A DNA stretch of 64,000 nucleotides from contig NC_003280.10 in assembly GCF_000002985.6 (NCBI RefSeq), positions 6,444,501 to 6,508,500 on the forward strand, read 5' to 3'. A model generated the notes under the pieces. The model did not search any database, was not told where the DNA came from, and was given only the letters and a program-made list of their open reading frames with translations. Positions 46,719-58,431 of this stretch are shown here, one piece after another. The position numbers were made by a program, and so were the translations under genes. This DNA is from Caenorhabditis elegans. Lineage: Eukaryota > Nematoda > Chromadorea > Rhabditida > Rhabditidae. Numbering within the stretch: position 1 is the stretch's first letter; each line of letters begins with the position of its first letter.

Positions 46719-47905
46719 AATTGTGTTTTTATACCGTTTACTGTTGTTCATTTACCACTTCTATTTTATAATATTTGTTCATCCTCAGAGCTGTTCTGAT
46801 TTTAATAATTCCCGAATAAAACCGAGCGGAGACTTCCTTCATTTTTTAAAAATATTTAAAGGCACATGGTATTATTCACACAGGTCTCACCACGATTACT
46901 TCAACTACTGTACAATATTGGGGAATTTGAAGGTCGAACGCAATTTTGGGCTAATTTACTGCTTTGTTATTTTTACTGTTCTGGAAATTGCCGTTGTACT
47001 TTTTATAGTCATTATTATTAGAAAAAACCTTTTACGAGATTTTCGAGCTAATTTTTATACTCATATATTGAAATAGAACGCAAATTTTCGAGTTTTCTAA
47101 ACAAAAAGCTTATCGTTTTCTATTCTCTAAATTGAAAAGAGTTGCAAACTAGGACAAAAACCGAAAAAAAGGCGAATTTTGAAAGCCTGCGAGTGATGTT
47201 TCCTTGAAAAATCTCGTCGAACATTTGTCGGTGTGTGTGTATTTGCCCCTTTTCGTTAGTTTTGTACAGTTAATGTTTACTAAATCTCGCGTTTTGATAA
47301 TTACTGTTTAGATTAATTCACACCGCACGAAGCATGAATTTGGCACAGTGCCAAGAAAGCAGTCGACGAGAGGCTCTTGCGCAGCCGACGTTTGGGGCGG
47401 GGCCGTTTCGTTGTCGTCCTCTCGTTCTCTTGCCGGCGACGAGGCAATTCGAAACTCGCGGCCATCGCATTGAGGCTCTCCTCCCCTCCTCATTCTTCGT
47501 TTCGTCCGCTGTTGAGGAGTGTGAGTAGGACACCGCTTCCTTCGACCAGCCGGCCGCCTCTAGCTGTCCAGTGAGCGTTGCGTGAGTGTCAGGCACAGAC
47601 TAGGCCGACGGTGGACGGGCGCGCAGCGCCGGGCCCTGTGAGGCGCGAGAGCCAAATAATAAGATGTCTCTTTCCGCGATAGAGTTGTTCGCGCTCTTCC
47701 TAGGAAAAAGTTTTCTAGAACATCGTTTGTGTTTTTGAAACGACAACACATCTAAATTAAAAAAAAATTTTTTCCTCAGTAGCAGATTTTTAATACAATA
47801 ACTCGATATTTTTTTCTCAAAACTCAATGATATTTTCAAATGTTTCTTCTATTTCTCATTCAGATTTATTCACCAGCACTACATTAACATTTGTTTTACA
47901 GAAAA
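46719..47905. other. Intergenic region with a CpG-rich island
   Basis: 46719-47330 is AT-rich, with the rsp-5 3' end and no supported gene. 47333-47660 is strikingly GC- and CpG-rich for this genome (gacgggcgcgcagcgccggg). A T-rich stretch then leads to the trans-splice acceptor before 47906. It is probably the promoter of the gene at 47906. Confidence 0.5.
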
Positions 47906-48938
47906 ATGTCCGACGTTGCCGAGACTGTTGTCGCTCAAGAGCCAGAGGTTGTCGAACCAGTCGAGGAGAAGCCAACCGAGACTGGATCGGACGATGTCGT
48001 TGTGATTGATGAGAAGACCAGTGAGCAGTGAGTTTTTGTTTCATAATTTGCGATTTACCTGTGCATTTTTCTAAAACTGTAGTATATAGGTCAATTCTAT
48101 GGAAATCGCGAGCCACTTTTTTGTATCCATCTGCGCGCGGGCGTTGAGTGGTGTTTTCCTTCGAGGTCACTCGTAAGACGTGAATAATGTGGGACGGTCA
48201 TAATGGTAGAAACTGTTCTGTGAAAAACTGAGGGGTCATTCATATTTCTTTCTATGCCCTTTTATTTGTTCATAGTATGTGTATTGGTGCAGTGTGCAGA
48301 AGGCATGGTGCCATAAAGAAGACAGGCGGCAATGGTGAAAACAAATACGGCGTAGGGTAGTGAGCAGGCAACAGATTGCACTAATCCGTTTCTCTACAAT
48401 TTATACTATTTTTGTAGGAACGGTGAAAAGACAGAGGAGACTCAAGCTGAGGCCACCGAGGAGAAGAATGAGACTGAGGCTGAAGAGGCCGATAAGGATA
48501 AGGCAGTCGAGAACGGAGAAGCAAAGGACACCAACGGCAACGTAAGATAGTTATATATTATTTTTGTTGACCAATTTTTATTTTTGCAGGATCGTAAGCG
48601 TGTGTCCAGCGCCCACGAAGAGGCTCCAGTCGCCGACGCAGAGGAGGATGCTCCATTGACCAAGAAAAGCAAGGTTGAGGATGAGGTGAGAACGAAGGGC
48701 AGGAATCTAATTAGGCATTCTAAAAAGATATAGGATAGGCGTATGCGACTTAGCACTAATTATGGGATATATCGGGGCGTAATGTGTGCGATGTACACGA
48801 GCAGTTCTGATGAATTCTTTATGAATCGCTTCATCTTCCGTTAGGGACTAATATTCAATGTCATTGTCAATAATTCGATTTCCCTTGCAGGTTGACGTCG
48901 CAGCCTCTGGAGATGCCCCAGCTGTCGCCGCCGAATAG
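47906..48938 (+). CDS. Acidic, prothymosin-like disordered nuclear protein, 129 aa
   Basis: Exons 47906-48027, 48418-48541, 48590-48685, 48891-48938 (TAG). ttttacag 5 bases before the ATG is a likely SL1 acceptor. The product is almost entirely Glu, Asp, Ala, Thr and Val, with no hydrophobic core: EEKPTETGSDDVVV, EATEEKNETEAEEADKD. It has two basic spots, DRKRVSS and LTKKSKVEDE, which could form a bipartite nuclear signal. The layout (acidic chain, then TKK-x-K followed by acid) resembles vertebrate prothymosin alpha, a histone-binding nuclear chaperone. That similarity may be compositional only. Codon choice is biased (GAG, AAG, GTC, ACC), as in highly expressed worm genes. The flanking 5' region is CpG-rich. 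Confidence 0.8.
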
Positions 48939-49362
48939 GTTGCTTCCCAACAACAAATGCCACTTCATCCTTCCTCAAATTCCCCGTTTCAAAATCAACA
49001 TCTTTATCATCAATCTGTACATGTTGACCAAATCCATTAAAAATGTACTTGTCCGATGTTTCGACAATTCTATTTTGTCTCTAAGCTGATCCCATCTTGA
49101 TTTTTCTTAATATTGGATAATTCCCTCATCAAAAAAAGAATCTCATCATCTCCCTGGTGTTGGGGTTTTCCTATCGTTCCGTTTAAGTTAATTCGGATTC
49201 CCCTCTCCAGGTATTTGTTAGTTTTAACATTGTTTTATCCAACCTCTCACTGCAATAAAGTTAAAGTGGCAGAATCGTTGCATAAGCATTAAAGAAACAA
49301 GTGTTTTGAAATTGAAAATCTAGAAGCAATAAGCACGAAATAAATTATCAAAAGTTAAGATA
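48939..49362. other. Convergent 3' region
   Basis: About 424 bp between the stop codons of the prothymosin-like gene and the K2P-like gene. It includes an aataaag polyadenylation-type signal near 49255 for the plus strand. Nothing else was recognised. Confidence 0.6.
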
Positions 49363-50971
49363 TTAGGCAGAGGTAAGCTTGCTTTCTCCAGCTTCATCTA
49401 CGATGACCTGGAACTTTGGTGGTGGTGTGAGGCGCTCCAGCTTCTCCTCGACTCCATTGTCAACTTCTTGAATTAGCACTGAAGAAAAATATATTTTGGG
49501 GATATTTAAATTACTAATGGTTTAATTGAACTCACTTTCTTTTGGGAAGAAAACGGAAAACGAGACAAGTAGAATGAGGATAAGAAGAGAAACCGAAATG
49601 GTAGCAGCAAAGTTCAAGAACAGGATTCCGCAAGTTGTAATTTGTGCGGGGCTTGGAATTTGGACAGTAAGAGATCCAGTGAAAGCATGTAAAATGCTAA
49701 GCCAGAAGTCATTGATCACCTTAAAAACAATAAGATTCAAAGAGACTCAGATATGATGAAGATACCTGATAATAGAGACAAAGGCCAATGAGGATTGCCC
49801 AGAGAATAAAGAGACCAAAGGCCGCAAGAATGAGCAGGAAACGACGCGAACGAGTTAGTGATGGCCACTGAAACCTTATTCTTTTTAAAATTAAAAATGT
49901 AATCATCTTTATAAAATTATTAATGAAAACGTATTATCTATACGACTTTTTGTGGAAAAATACTGTGCCTGGTCTCGACATGACAAATATTTGGTAAATG
50001 CGAAAAGGCGTGCGCCTTTAAAGAGTACTGTAGTTGCAAACTCTTGTTGCTGTGGAATTATATCGTAGATTTTTCCTAGTCTTTCTCACGATGTGTTAAA
50101 ATTTATATGTTAATGTTCCAATAGATTTTTTTCATCAATGCAATTTTTTATTAACCTTAAAGGCGCGCACCTGTTCGCATTCTACAAAAAATCGTCGTTT
50201 CGAGACCGGGTACCGTGTGATTTCACATGTACAGTTGGGATCTATGAAATTCTAACAATCTCGAACAATAAAAAATTTTCAGAAGTCTTCCTGGTTTCAA
50301 AAACATTCCGAACAAATAAAGTAAGTCATGGTCCTGTTTAATAAATACTTATGTATGCCTAAGCTTTTTCGTGATGTCATTGAAATATTATTTCACAACA
50401 AAAATATAACCTTCTTCCACTAACCTTTAAAACTGGAGATACCAATCGACAGACGATGAGTATCAGAGTACTGTAGAACAATGGAATACCAATTAGACAA
50501 TAGAATACAGCAAATATCTAGAAACAAAAACACAAATTGAATTGAGGTAGAATATATTGCAGGAAATTACCTGGGAACCAACAGTAGCTGGAACTTTGAA
50601 TCCACCACCGATCGTCAAAAGAAGAGAATACGCAAAATTAAAACTGCTAATCCAAGACCATTCACGACGAGAAGGAGGAACAATTGTTAATTTGTCTTCG
50701 TATCGTTTCAGAGATTCCACAAGTAGTTGCTGAAAATTTTTGGGTTTGAGGTAGGACTTGATGGTTTCCTCAAAGGAAAATAGGCGCCTGGCAAGAGTAT
50801 TCCTGATTACAACGGAATTTTATATTTATGTTAATAGTTGTATAGTTCCATTTATTCTATTATCTGTTTCATTTTCATAATGAAAATCATTTGGGAATGC
50901 TCCAAACTTTTGATCTTACTATTAGTACATTTTTCATGTAAACCTTTCTCATCTTTTTCATTTTCTTTATC

Positions 50972-51024
<53 letters not shown>

Positions 51025-53208
51025 CTCTTTCTTTTAGTTTTGGTTTCCATTAGCAACCATATAATCTCTTCTGAATACATCTCAAGTTTCTGTCTCTATG
51101 TCCCTACTTATTTTTCCTCCTCCTCCTCTCACTGATATTATTCAAAACGAAAAAGGGAATCGAAGAAGGAAAAGATGGGGTCACAACGATATGAGGAAGA
51201 TGGGCGACAATATTGACCATCCCTTGGGGAAATCTGACCAAAAATAAGAGCAATATATAGTAAGTTCTTTCAAGTGGAAGAGTCAAAAAGTGACGAATCT
51301 AATCACTGCTCCAGATGAAGTGATGGCTTTGGATGTTTTGAGAAACCACATATTTGTATCACATATTTGTATGATTTAACTATCAATTAAGCGTTAGAAG
51401 AACGTGCTCTCCAGGAGCTGGTTCGAATCTTAGAAATTTGGCAATTAAACTGCTGCCAGGGTTTAAACTGCTAGAATGGTCAAATATACAAACACTTGAA
51501 TTGCAATTCAAGTCTTCAATTACTAACAGTACAAAATTGTACCATTAGAGAACACCTGTCAAAATTCAAAATTGGAACAGCTTCAGAGCAAAAATATATA
51601 GAAAAACAAATAGTTACAAAACTTTTCGTAGTCGCTCGAAAAATCAGTATGTCTTAAAAACATTTTGATCGTTTTTCGACTTTCACAACAAAAAAACCAA
51701 CAAAAAAAATCAAACAGCATTACAGGTGTGCTCATGATGATATACTGTATAGGAAAATGAGATTTTTTTTCAGATGTTAAACTGGTCAAATCAGAAAAGT
51801 TTTGAAAACTAAATTTTTAAAGTAATCGCTAGATCACTTGTGCTTCTATTGTGATTATTATATTCTTCTCACTTTAACTTTAACCTTTAAAGTCTAGGAT
51901 ACGTTTCAGTAAATATTTCAGTGATTTGACTACTGCAAATAGTATTGCCAACAAAGAATCCCCATTTCAAAAAGTTCCCTCATACAAACTAAAGCAACAG
52001 ATTGGCTGTGAAATGTCAAATCTCTTTTCATCTATCTTCCAAAATCTTGCACTCTTCTTGATTATTCGTCCCCTCTTTCTTATTCTTGTATCCCTCTGTT
52101 GTTCTAAAACCGGAATTGACTAGGAAGTTGTCAAGTTTCGTATCGTGTTTCTCGCAACTTTCTCTATCTTTAGTAGTAGAGCTTTTGCTCATCGAAAAGC
52201 ATTATGAGGTGTATTGAACAGGACGATTTGGAAGGATCGGAAAAAGAGGAAAGAGGGTAACTTTTGTAAAGTGAAGTGATAGTCAGTTAGCTAGGAAAAA
52301 CATTTAAAAAAAAGATAGGGTAATCATCTAGGCATGCTGACAAACTTTGGCAACTTCCAGCCAATGAATGACAGTACTTAAGAAGCTCAATGAGTATTAA
52401 ATTTTTAAATGAAAATACTCTGAAAGGAATCGTCCATTACTCAGTACTCAGAGACTCGGAGAAAACTCAGAGAGCCCAAGATTCCAGCTATCTCATAAGT
52501 CTAGCTTACAAGGTTCAACGTTGCTTTTAATAAACTTCCAAGATGTTTTATTTTTCAAGTCTAATCATAATCCATTGCATTCCAGAAGCTTACCTGCACT
52601 CGTTCAGTTTGCTCCCTGTCGATGATGATAAGAAGATTGCGAGTATCATTGAAAATTCTAGAGCTGATTGTTCTGGCGAATTGTCTCCTGAAAATATGAT
52701 ACTTGCCGTTTAAGTTTTCCATTTCTTTTGGTTTTTATTCTTTTTAGTTTTATATCATATAACTTTAAAGAAACCAGCAACAAAAAACATATCTCATAGA
52801 CATCGAAAAACTCAAAATCGAGTTGGAAAAGGGAGGCGATGTGTGGAGGAGCAAATCGGATTGGATTGCCTCCGGGGAGTCGTCGATCAAAACGTGCTGA
52901 ATGAACGAAACAGCGAAAAAAGAGAGAAAAGTGAGTACTTTGTTGAAAACACAGAGAGAGGATGAGAATGAAACAGAGCATGTTGTGTGTGAAAACTCAA
53001 AAACAAACCTCTCAACTGCCAAATTCATGTACCACTTTCGGACGGTCATCTCATGTGGATCCCGTTCAAAGAGATAGAAGCATGTGGCACCAAATAGAAT
53101 GAATACGGTCGTGAGCAAGATTAAAAGAACTGGAGACCAACGTTGGAAACATGGCGAACGGGTTGCAGATGAGATACGGGAAGTTGATGCTTTCACGCGT
53201 TCCAGCAT
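49363..53208 (-). CDS. K2P-type channel homologue with degenerate pore loops, 315 aa
   Basis: Seven coding exons: 53208-53009, 52687-52594, 50729-50571, 50517-50425, 49867-49766, 49719-49536, 49478-49363. The arrangement is that of two-pore-domain (TWK) potassium channels. M1 is PVLLILLTTVFILFGATCFYLFERD, with the family FER motif. A cap-like helical linker follows, then pore loop 1 and M2 (GSQIFAVFYCLIGIPLFYST), M3 (FLLILAAFGLFILW) and M4 (GILFLNFAATISVSLLILIL). Both selectivity filters are altered. Loop 1 reads LLLTIGGGFKVPA instead of TIGYG; loop 2 reads LHAFTGSLTVQIPSP, with no T-I-G-F/Y-G at all. The cytosolic C-terminus is short. It may be a non-conducting subunit or a channel of changed selectivity. 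The phases are consistent throughout, so it is not an obvious pseudogene. A tttcag before GACATG marks a likely trans-splice site. Confidence 0.82.
49962..50219. repeat. Palindromic dispersed repeat, copy 3 (in K2P-like gene intron)
   Basis: Inverted repeat: the left end actgtgcctggtctcgaca with gcgaaaaggcgtgcgcc and agagtactgtag; the right end, complemented, gives cacggtacccggtctcg with gcgaacaggtgcgcgcc. Same family as copies at 6.9, 42.6 and 58.0 kb. Confidence 0.75.
50976..51020. repeat. (TC)n microsatellite
   Basis: An uninterrupted tc dinucleotide run of about 42 bp, in the long intron of the minus-strand K2P-like gene. Confidence 0.9.
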
Positions 53209-54698
53209 GTCCTGAAATGGATAATTGTAATAGAATAGGTAATGACTTTACTGAAATATACGGAGTGTTTCAAGCAAATAGATAGTTCTTCTTGACATAT
53301 TAGCCTTTAAAAATCCTACTCAGTGTTTTGGTGAAAAGACTTTAATTTGACTATGGAAGCACAAAACCTCTAAAGTTTTAAAACATGTAAATGATTTTAC
53401 GAATGTTAAACATTTATTTAATAATACATATATCTTTGCTATTACTGATTTTATTAAAGATTGTTATTATATCGGAATATAGATACATACTTTTTGGCAC
53501 GTATTTATTGTTTAAGCGTTCAGAAAACACCGAAGACAGCCAAGGTAAAGTTGTTAGAGTACAGCGGAGAGGAGCGAAAGGCTAATGAAAAAATATTTCT
53601 GAATGTTTTTCTAGTTATTAAGCTGTCTCAAATATTTCTCAGTACCTGATGTACTTTTCTCAACTATAACTGTAACTTACAGAGTTGAATACTCAAAGTT
53701 GTTTTTGTTCAAAATATAAATCAAAAAGTAAAACTTAAAATTAGTTGAACATTTTCTGATACTCAATTATGATCTAGAAATATTTCAAATGAATGGTTTC
53801 CCGAAAAAAAAACCGATGAAACGAAAATTCAGTTCATCACTGTTAACTGAAGACAAATTGAAATGTTCGGTTTTTCATGCATTCGAAATGAGTTTATTTG
53901 TATTCTTAGCAAAACCTATTTGTTTATTTGCAAGCGAAAAGATCACAAGAAGCTCTGGAAGAACAACATGAACATCTGAAAATAAACTTAGAACCTGATT
54001 GAACGTGTCGAGACGACTGGAAATGAAATGAAACGGAAACAGAAGACTGGTCGGCATGAAAGAGATTTTAGAGACAATTGGTGAGCACCACAGGAAGGAA
54101 TACTGATTGGAGGAAAGCTTACACTAAAATGACAAAAAAGCGAAACAAGGAGGAGTGAGAAAGGAAACGGGAAACCGGCTCAAACTGGTTAACAAGAAGA
54201 GCAAATCAACACCCAGTATAACTTTTCGAAGTTTCTTTTATTTCTTCCTCTTCGTTTTCTGCTTCTTCTTTCCGAGAATGGGCGGAGTTTCGAATAAGAA
54301 GACGACCGAGGGAGGGCACCAAATCTGATATGTGGTTGACATTTGGTTGAGCTGAGGGGTCACTGATTGCGAAACAAGAAAGAGCAGGAGATGAGAATGG
54401 GAGAATATCTGATTTGTTTAGGAAAATTTGAGGAAGACACAAATTAGTAGAAACTGTGGAGGAGAAGATTGTTTAAATGATTTTGAATTTAGGTCTAACA
54501 AGTGGACAATGCTCATTGAGCATTTGTAGTTTTCTACATAAATACTCTTAACTCAAAGTATAATAGTTTCGTTCAACAAAAAAAGTTTAACAACATTTCA
54601 GTCTTTCCAATTTCAGACTCACCATATCAGAACTAGAACGAGCGTAACTGCTGTTACCCTCAATTCACAGGAACTCTTTTGAACTTCATCGTGGAATA
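53209..54698. other. Intergenic, upstream of the K2P-like gene
   Basis: About 1.5 kb. 54206-54442 holds a minus-strand open frame preceded by a good tctcctccacag acceptor (about 54459). It may be an untranslated or alternative 3' exon of the Cys-rich gene upstream. No other gene is supported. Confidence 0.4.
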
Positions 54699-55761
54699 TT
54701 AAACTCTGATATCTCCATATTCGTATCCGACGTAATGCATCATATTCTCTTCTAAACTCGTAGTTTTGAGTGTTGGATAAATACTAAAAATATGCATATG
54801 CCCTTTTGTGCCTACATGACAGGTTTAGCTGAAAAGTTGACACGGACTTTCCTTCTAATATGTTTTCATATGTTATCGAATTTCAAAAATGTTTTACTTG
54901 TCCGTTTCTAAAATTTCTCTAGCAAATGTACACAGTTAATTTGCGATGAAACAAAAATCTATTTGAACTTACGAAGAAGCATCATCATCAAATGTGTGAC
55001 ACACACAATACTGTATCGTTGGATCGTTAATCGACGGAAGACACGATTCATGAAGGCGCCGACGCTTCCGTTGCGATGAAGTCGTTGCATCAAGTTGAGC
55101 ACCCACTAGAGAGTTCATTTCTGCCTCGTCTGCACAGTAGTCACCAGTGCTACGAACTAGAAGTATGGATGAATTGGTAGATGATCAATGATCATTGTTT
55201 ATGTAACACTGACAGTATGCAATTCGTATGTCCTAATTAGCTAATAGTTAGCAGTTTCTATCTCGGTGGAAGCGTCAGGCTTCTTTCAACCGCCTCTTCA
55301 CTCGCACCCTATCAGCAAGTCAACATACAGACTTTCGCGAAAATAAGGTAATTGGAATGCAGAATTATAAAAATTATTGTACAGTTATAAAAGTTTCTAG
55401 AAACTCACCATCTTCTTCTGAATACATAATTGAATAACAAAATGGTAAAGGTCGACATCTTTCTGCATTACAATGTGCACATTTCAATTTGATTTCCACT
55501 GCAGGATTCGTGATATTCACCTAAGAATTGTAAATATTTCAAAAAGATATATTTGAGTAGAAAACAAAACAATTTGATTCGAAACATTTCAAGTTTTTAG
55601 AAGCCTATACTTACATAGTGAAATACTTGTTGTCGGTTTTCAAATGGTATTCTTCTCCCATCGTACCGAACAATTTCGGTAATTTCAGATGCATTTGAAA
55701 TTTGTTCCGAGCAGTATATTGTATAAAAAAAGGAAACGAATAAGACTAAACTGGAAAACAT
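54699..55761 (-). CDS. Cys-rich secreted protein, three-finger (Ly6-like) candidate, 175 aa
   Basis: Exons 55761-55615, 55520-55409, 55156-54973, 54783-54699 (TAA). The start was chosen at 55761, giving a clean signal peptide (MFSSLVLFVSFFYTIYC); an in-frame ATG at 55815 would add 18 residues. The mature part has clustered cysteines (CAHCNAERC, FCYSIM, DYCADE, ESCLPS, QYCVCHTF) spaced somewhat like Ly6/uPAR or receptor-type three-finger domains. A KRKRRR-like basic run sits between them. The family call is tentative. The last exon is also open in another frame that ends in a hydrophobic helix (VTAVTLVLVLI), so the true C-terminus could be membrane-linked in another isoform. It lies 383 bp downstream of a same-strand membrane-protein gene. 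Confidence 0.6.
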
Positions 55762-56143
55762 TCGACAAAAAAGCAGATGGAATGAATGAAGTGGTGTCGA
55801 GAAAGCATGCGACAAAAACGTTTTTCTCTTGTCTCAATTTCTACCCAATTTCCCTCGGGAGCTCCAAAAAAGTGGCATTGCAAATGAGCATCAAATGAAA
55901 AATGTGAACCTTTATTGAATTGAAAATTTGGAAATTCTGGAGTCAGTTTAATTGCTGAATTGTTTTCTTATGACAATGGCAAATTTCAAATAATTTCAAG
56001 ATAAAAAGTTAGATCGAATTAAAACATTTAAGACCGGAATACTAATAAGAGTAACACGCTTAAATGAAATAGATTAGAAAATGAATGGGAAATGATAAAT
56101 ATAGGAGTATATTGATAAAGTTCCTACATGGACACTTTATCTA

Positions 56144-57018
56144 TTATCTTCTCTTCCGAAAGTTTTCTTTTCGACTAACAAGATTCGCAAGTGGTTTCAT
56201 GGCCGCTGACTCTTTTTTCTTTGTCGATGGACGCCCTGGTGGAGGAAGATCGGGCTTCTCGTCATCATCGAGGGTGTTGTTGTCCTCGTCATTCGTATTC
56301 GAGCTAAACGAAGAAAATAGTTAATGCTTCTAATAATTAATTTCTAACCTGAAGAACAAGTAACACATTAAAGTGACAATGATAGTGACGATGACACTGA
56401 TCAATGAAATGTTGAAGTCTTTCACTCGTCGAATCCAAGCTGAAATTTAATGCTCATTTCTATGTAAATCGAATTTTTTGTAGCCGTGAACAAAATTGAA
56501 TATTTTTTGCAATCATAAAAAATCTCACGCATTATTCTTAAACAAGAGAAACTGGCAACCAATTCATATCCCCCAGGCATTGAGATAACACTTTCGGTTG
56601 CTTTGTGCATATTACGGTATCCATCGCACCAGTTGGCAACTGGGGTTGATGCACAATAGTATTGTTCTTCATATTCTGGCCAAGGTCCGCTTTGTCTTGC
56701 TTTATTACCATCCGTGCAGATCTCTGGCATGATGTGAAGCATCAGATGTGTCGTTCTATATGGTTCAAGTTCCAGTGCCTGCTTTGCTTCGAATTCGTGG
56801 AATCTGAATTTAAAAGATAACAATTCAGTTAGAATACAATTATTCACATACCGACTTTCCGCAAATAAAGAAATCTCGTTTTGCACATTTTTTGGAAGAG
56901 TTGAGAATTCCATCGAGTTGTGTGGAGCATCGGAAAGAATAATAATTGATGTTAATGCCATCATCAAAGCAACCAATAAAGCGATACAGTTCCATATAAT
57001 GAATCTGACGTCAGTCAT
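56144..57018 (-). CDS. Two-span membrane protein with Cys-bearing ectodomain, 230 aa
   Basis: Exons 57018-56852, 56803-56529, 56439-56349, 56303-56144 (TAA). A tttcag 2 bases before the ATG indicates trans-splicing. The N-terminal hydrophobic anchor is IALLVALMMALTSIIIL. The ectodomain is about 110 residues, with cysteines in EICTDGNK, YYCASTP, NWCDGY and FSCLRIM. The second span is ISLISVIVTIIVTLMCYLFF. The cytosolic tail is acidic then basic (NTNDEDNNTLDDDEKPDLPP, KENFRKRR). The layout suggests a cell-surface protein with both ends inside. No enzyme or receptor family was recognised. It could share an operon with the Cys-rich gene 383 bp downstream on the same strand. Confidence 0.75.
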
Positions 57019-57283
57019 GTCTGAAAATACAAATTGAACGAACAAAAATAATAATTTTGAAAAATTGCAAAAAATAAGCATTTTAAATAGTGAACGCTCA
57101 AGAAGATCATTAGAATGACAAAGTATATAACATTTGAGAATAAACTTTGCGCGCCATAAACACAGACTATTATCGGAAAAATATTTATGAACGCAAATTT
57201 CTAACAAATATATTTTTGATCTACCTGCTGCGCTGCACCTTTATCATTGTATCGTTGTTAATTTTCATACTGTTTCAAGGAGA

Positions 57284-57460
57284 CACGTGGTGTCAAAATG
57301 TCCTATGTCAGTTTGATCTACAATAAATGCGGGTATTTTTCTCTCAGAAAAGTGTGACGTCAGCACACTCTTAAACATGCAAAAACAGTTGAGAGGTCTG
57401 CGTATAAATTTCCGCAATTCTTGTAGATCAAACCGTTATGGGACATTCTGATACCGCGTG
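57284..57460. repeat. MITE-like inverted repeat with cacgtggtgtc end
   Basis: About 177 bp. The left end cacgtggtgtcaaaatgtcc and ttgatctaca pair with the right end gggacattctgataccgcgtg and tgtagatcaaac. The centre holds gtgacgtcagcac. It closely resembles a very common C. elegans dispersed element I remember, whose name I do not assign. Confidence 0.8.
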
Positions 57461-57866
57461 AGGGGTCGAATTCGTCAGGTAAATCAAAGATGAATTTCGT
57501 TAAAAAATTTGATATTGTATTTTTCTGATAAAAGGCTTCTATGGTAATTCAATTCAATTCAATAATCCGAAAATATATTCGAATTTTGACAAATTCTCGG
57601 AAGTTTTTGTTCGAAGTTCTGAAATTCCTGTGATGATTTTATAAATATTAATTATACTACTTAATCTTTATCACAATATTGTTTGGAGCTTCATACGTAT
57701 TCGATCCATACATAAAAGACGATTTCTTGGTAATTGCAAGAGACAGGTAATTTTTATATGTCAATAGAAAAATGAAATAAGGAACAGGTGGAAATGAATG
57801 CCATCAATCTTGACAGCATCGTCTTCAATCTCAAGCATCACAGGTGGGAACCCGCAGATGTTTGCT

Positions 57867-58160
57867 CCAGAATATACGGTACCGGGTCTCGACACGACTT
57901 TTTCTTAAATACAATTGAGTGTGCGTCTTTAAAAAGTACTGTTATTTCCAAATCTCGTTGTGGCAGAATTGTTACCGATTTTTCATATTTTTATCGAAAG
58001 CACATCAATTAGTTTTTAAAAAACTTTACTTTTAAAACACGAATTTCAACGAAAAGTGAGAAAAACTACAGAAAATCGATAAAAACTTCAGACCTGGAAA
58101 TTACAGTACCTTTTAAAAATCCGCTTGTAATTAACAAAGTTGTCGTGCCAAGATCTGGAG
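57867..58160. repeat. Palindromic dispersed repeat, copy 4
   Basis: Inverted repeat: the left part cggtaccgggtctcgacacga and aagtactgttatttcc; the right part, complemented, reads ttggcacgacaa, then ggtactgtaatttcc. Same family as copies at 6.9, 42.6 and 50.1 kb. Half-copies of the family are also visible at about 4694-4780 and 58935-58975. Confidence 0.7.
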
Positions 58161-58431
58161 AAAAATTAAACATTTCACCTATGTGTAATATTTATTTACT
58201 ATTAGTTTGCCAAAATTTTTGCATTCTCGAATACCAATTAAATAATTTGAATATAATAATTTTTATGGGGTTATTCTTGTGGTGTTGAGAAATACAAAAA
58301 TGTATTTTAATAAATTGTTTTCCTTATTCTTGTGTGTAGAAAAGTGTAAAAACACATCGATTTTTCTATTTTTCTACATTTTTCGACATGTTTCTTGTAT
58401 TTTTCGACATCGACTGGAAGCCCACTTCACA

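Noticed and set aside
46642-47076. 144-codon plus-strand open frame with hydrophobic stretches
   Set aside because: It begins inside the rsp-5 last exon in another frame and runs through AT-rich 3' sequence.
50838-51053. Plus-strand ORF with a long Ser/Leu run
   Set aside because: It is the translation of a (TC)n microsatellite.
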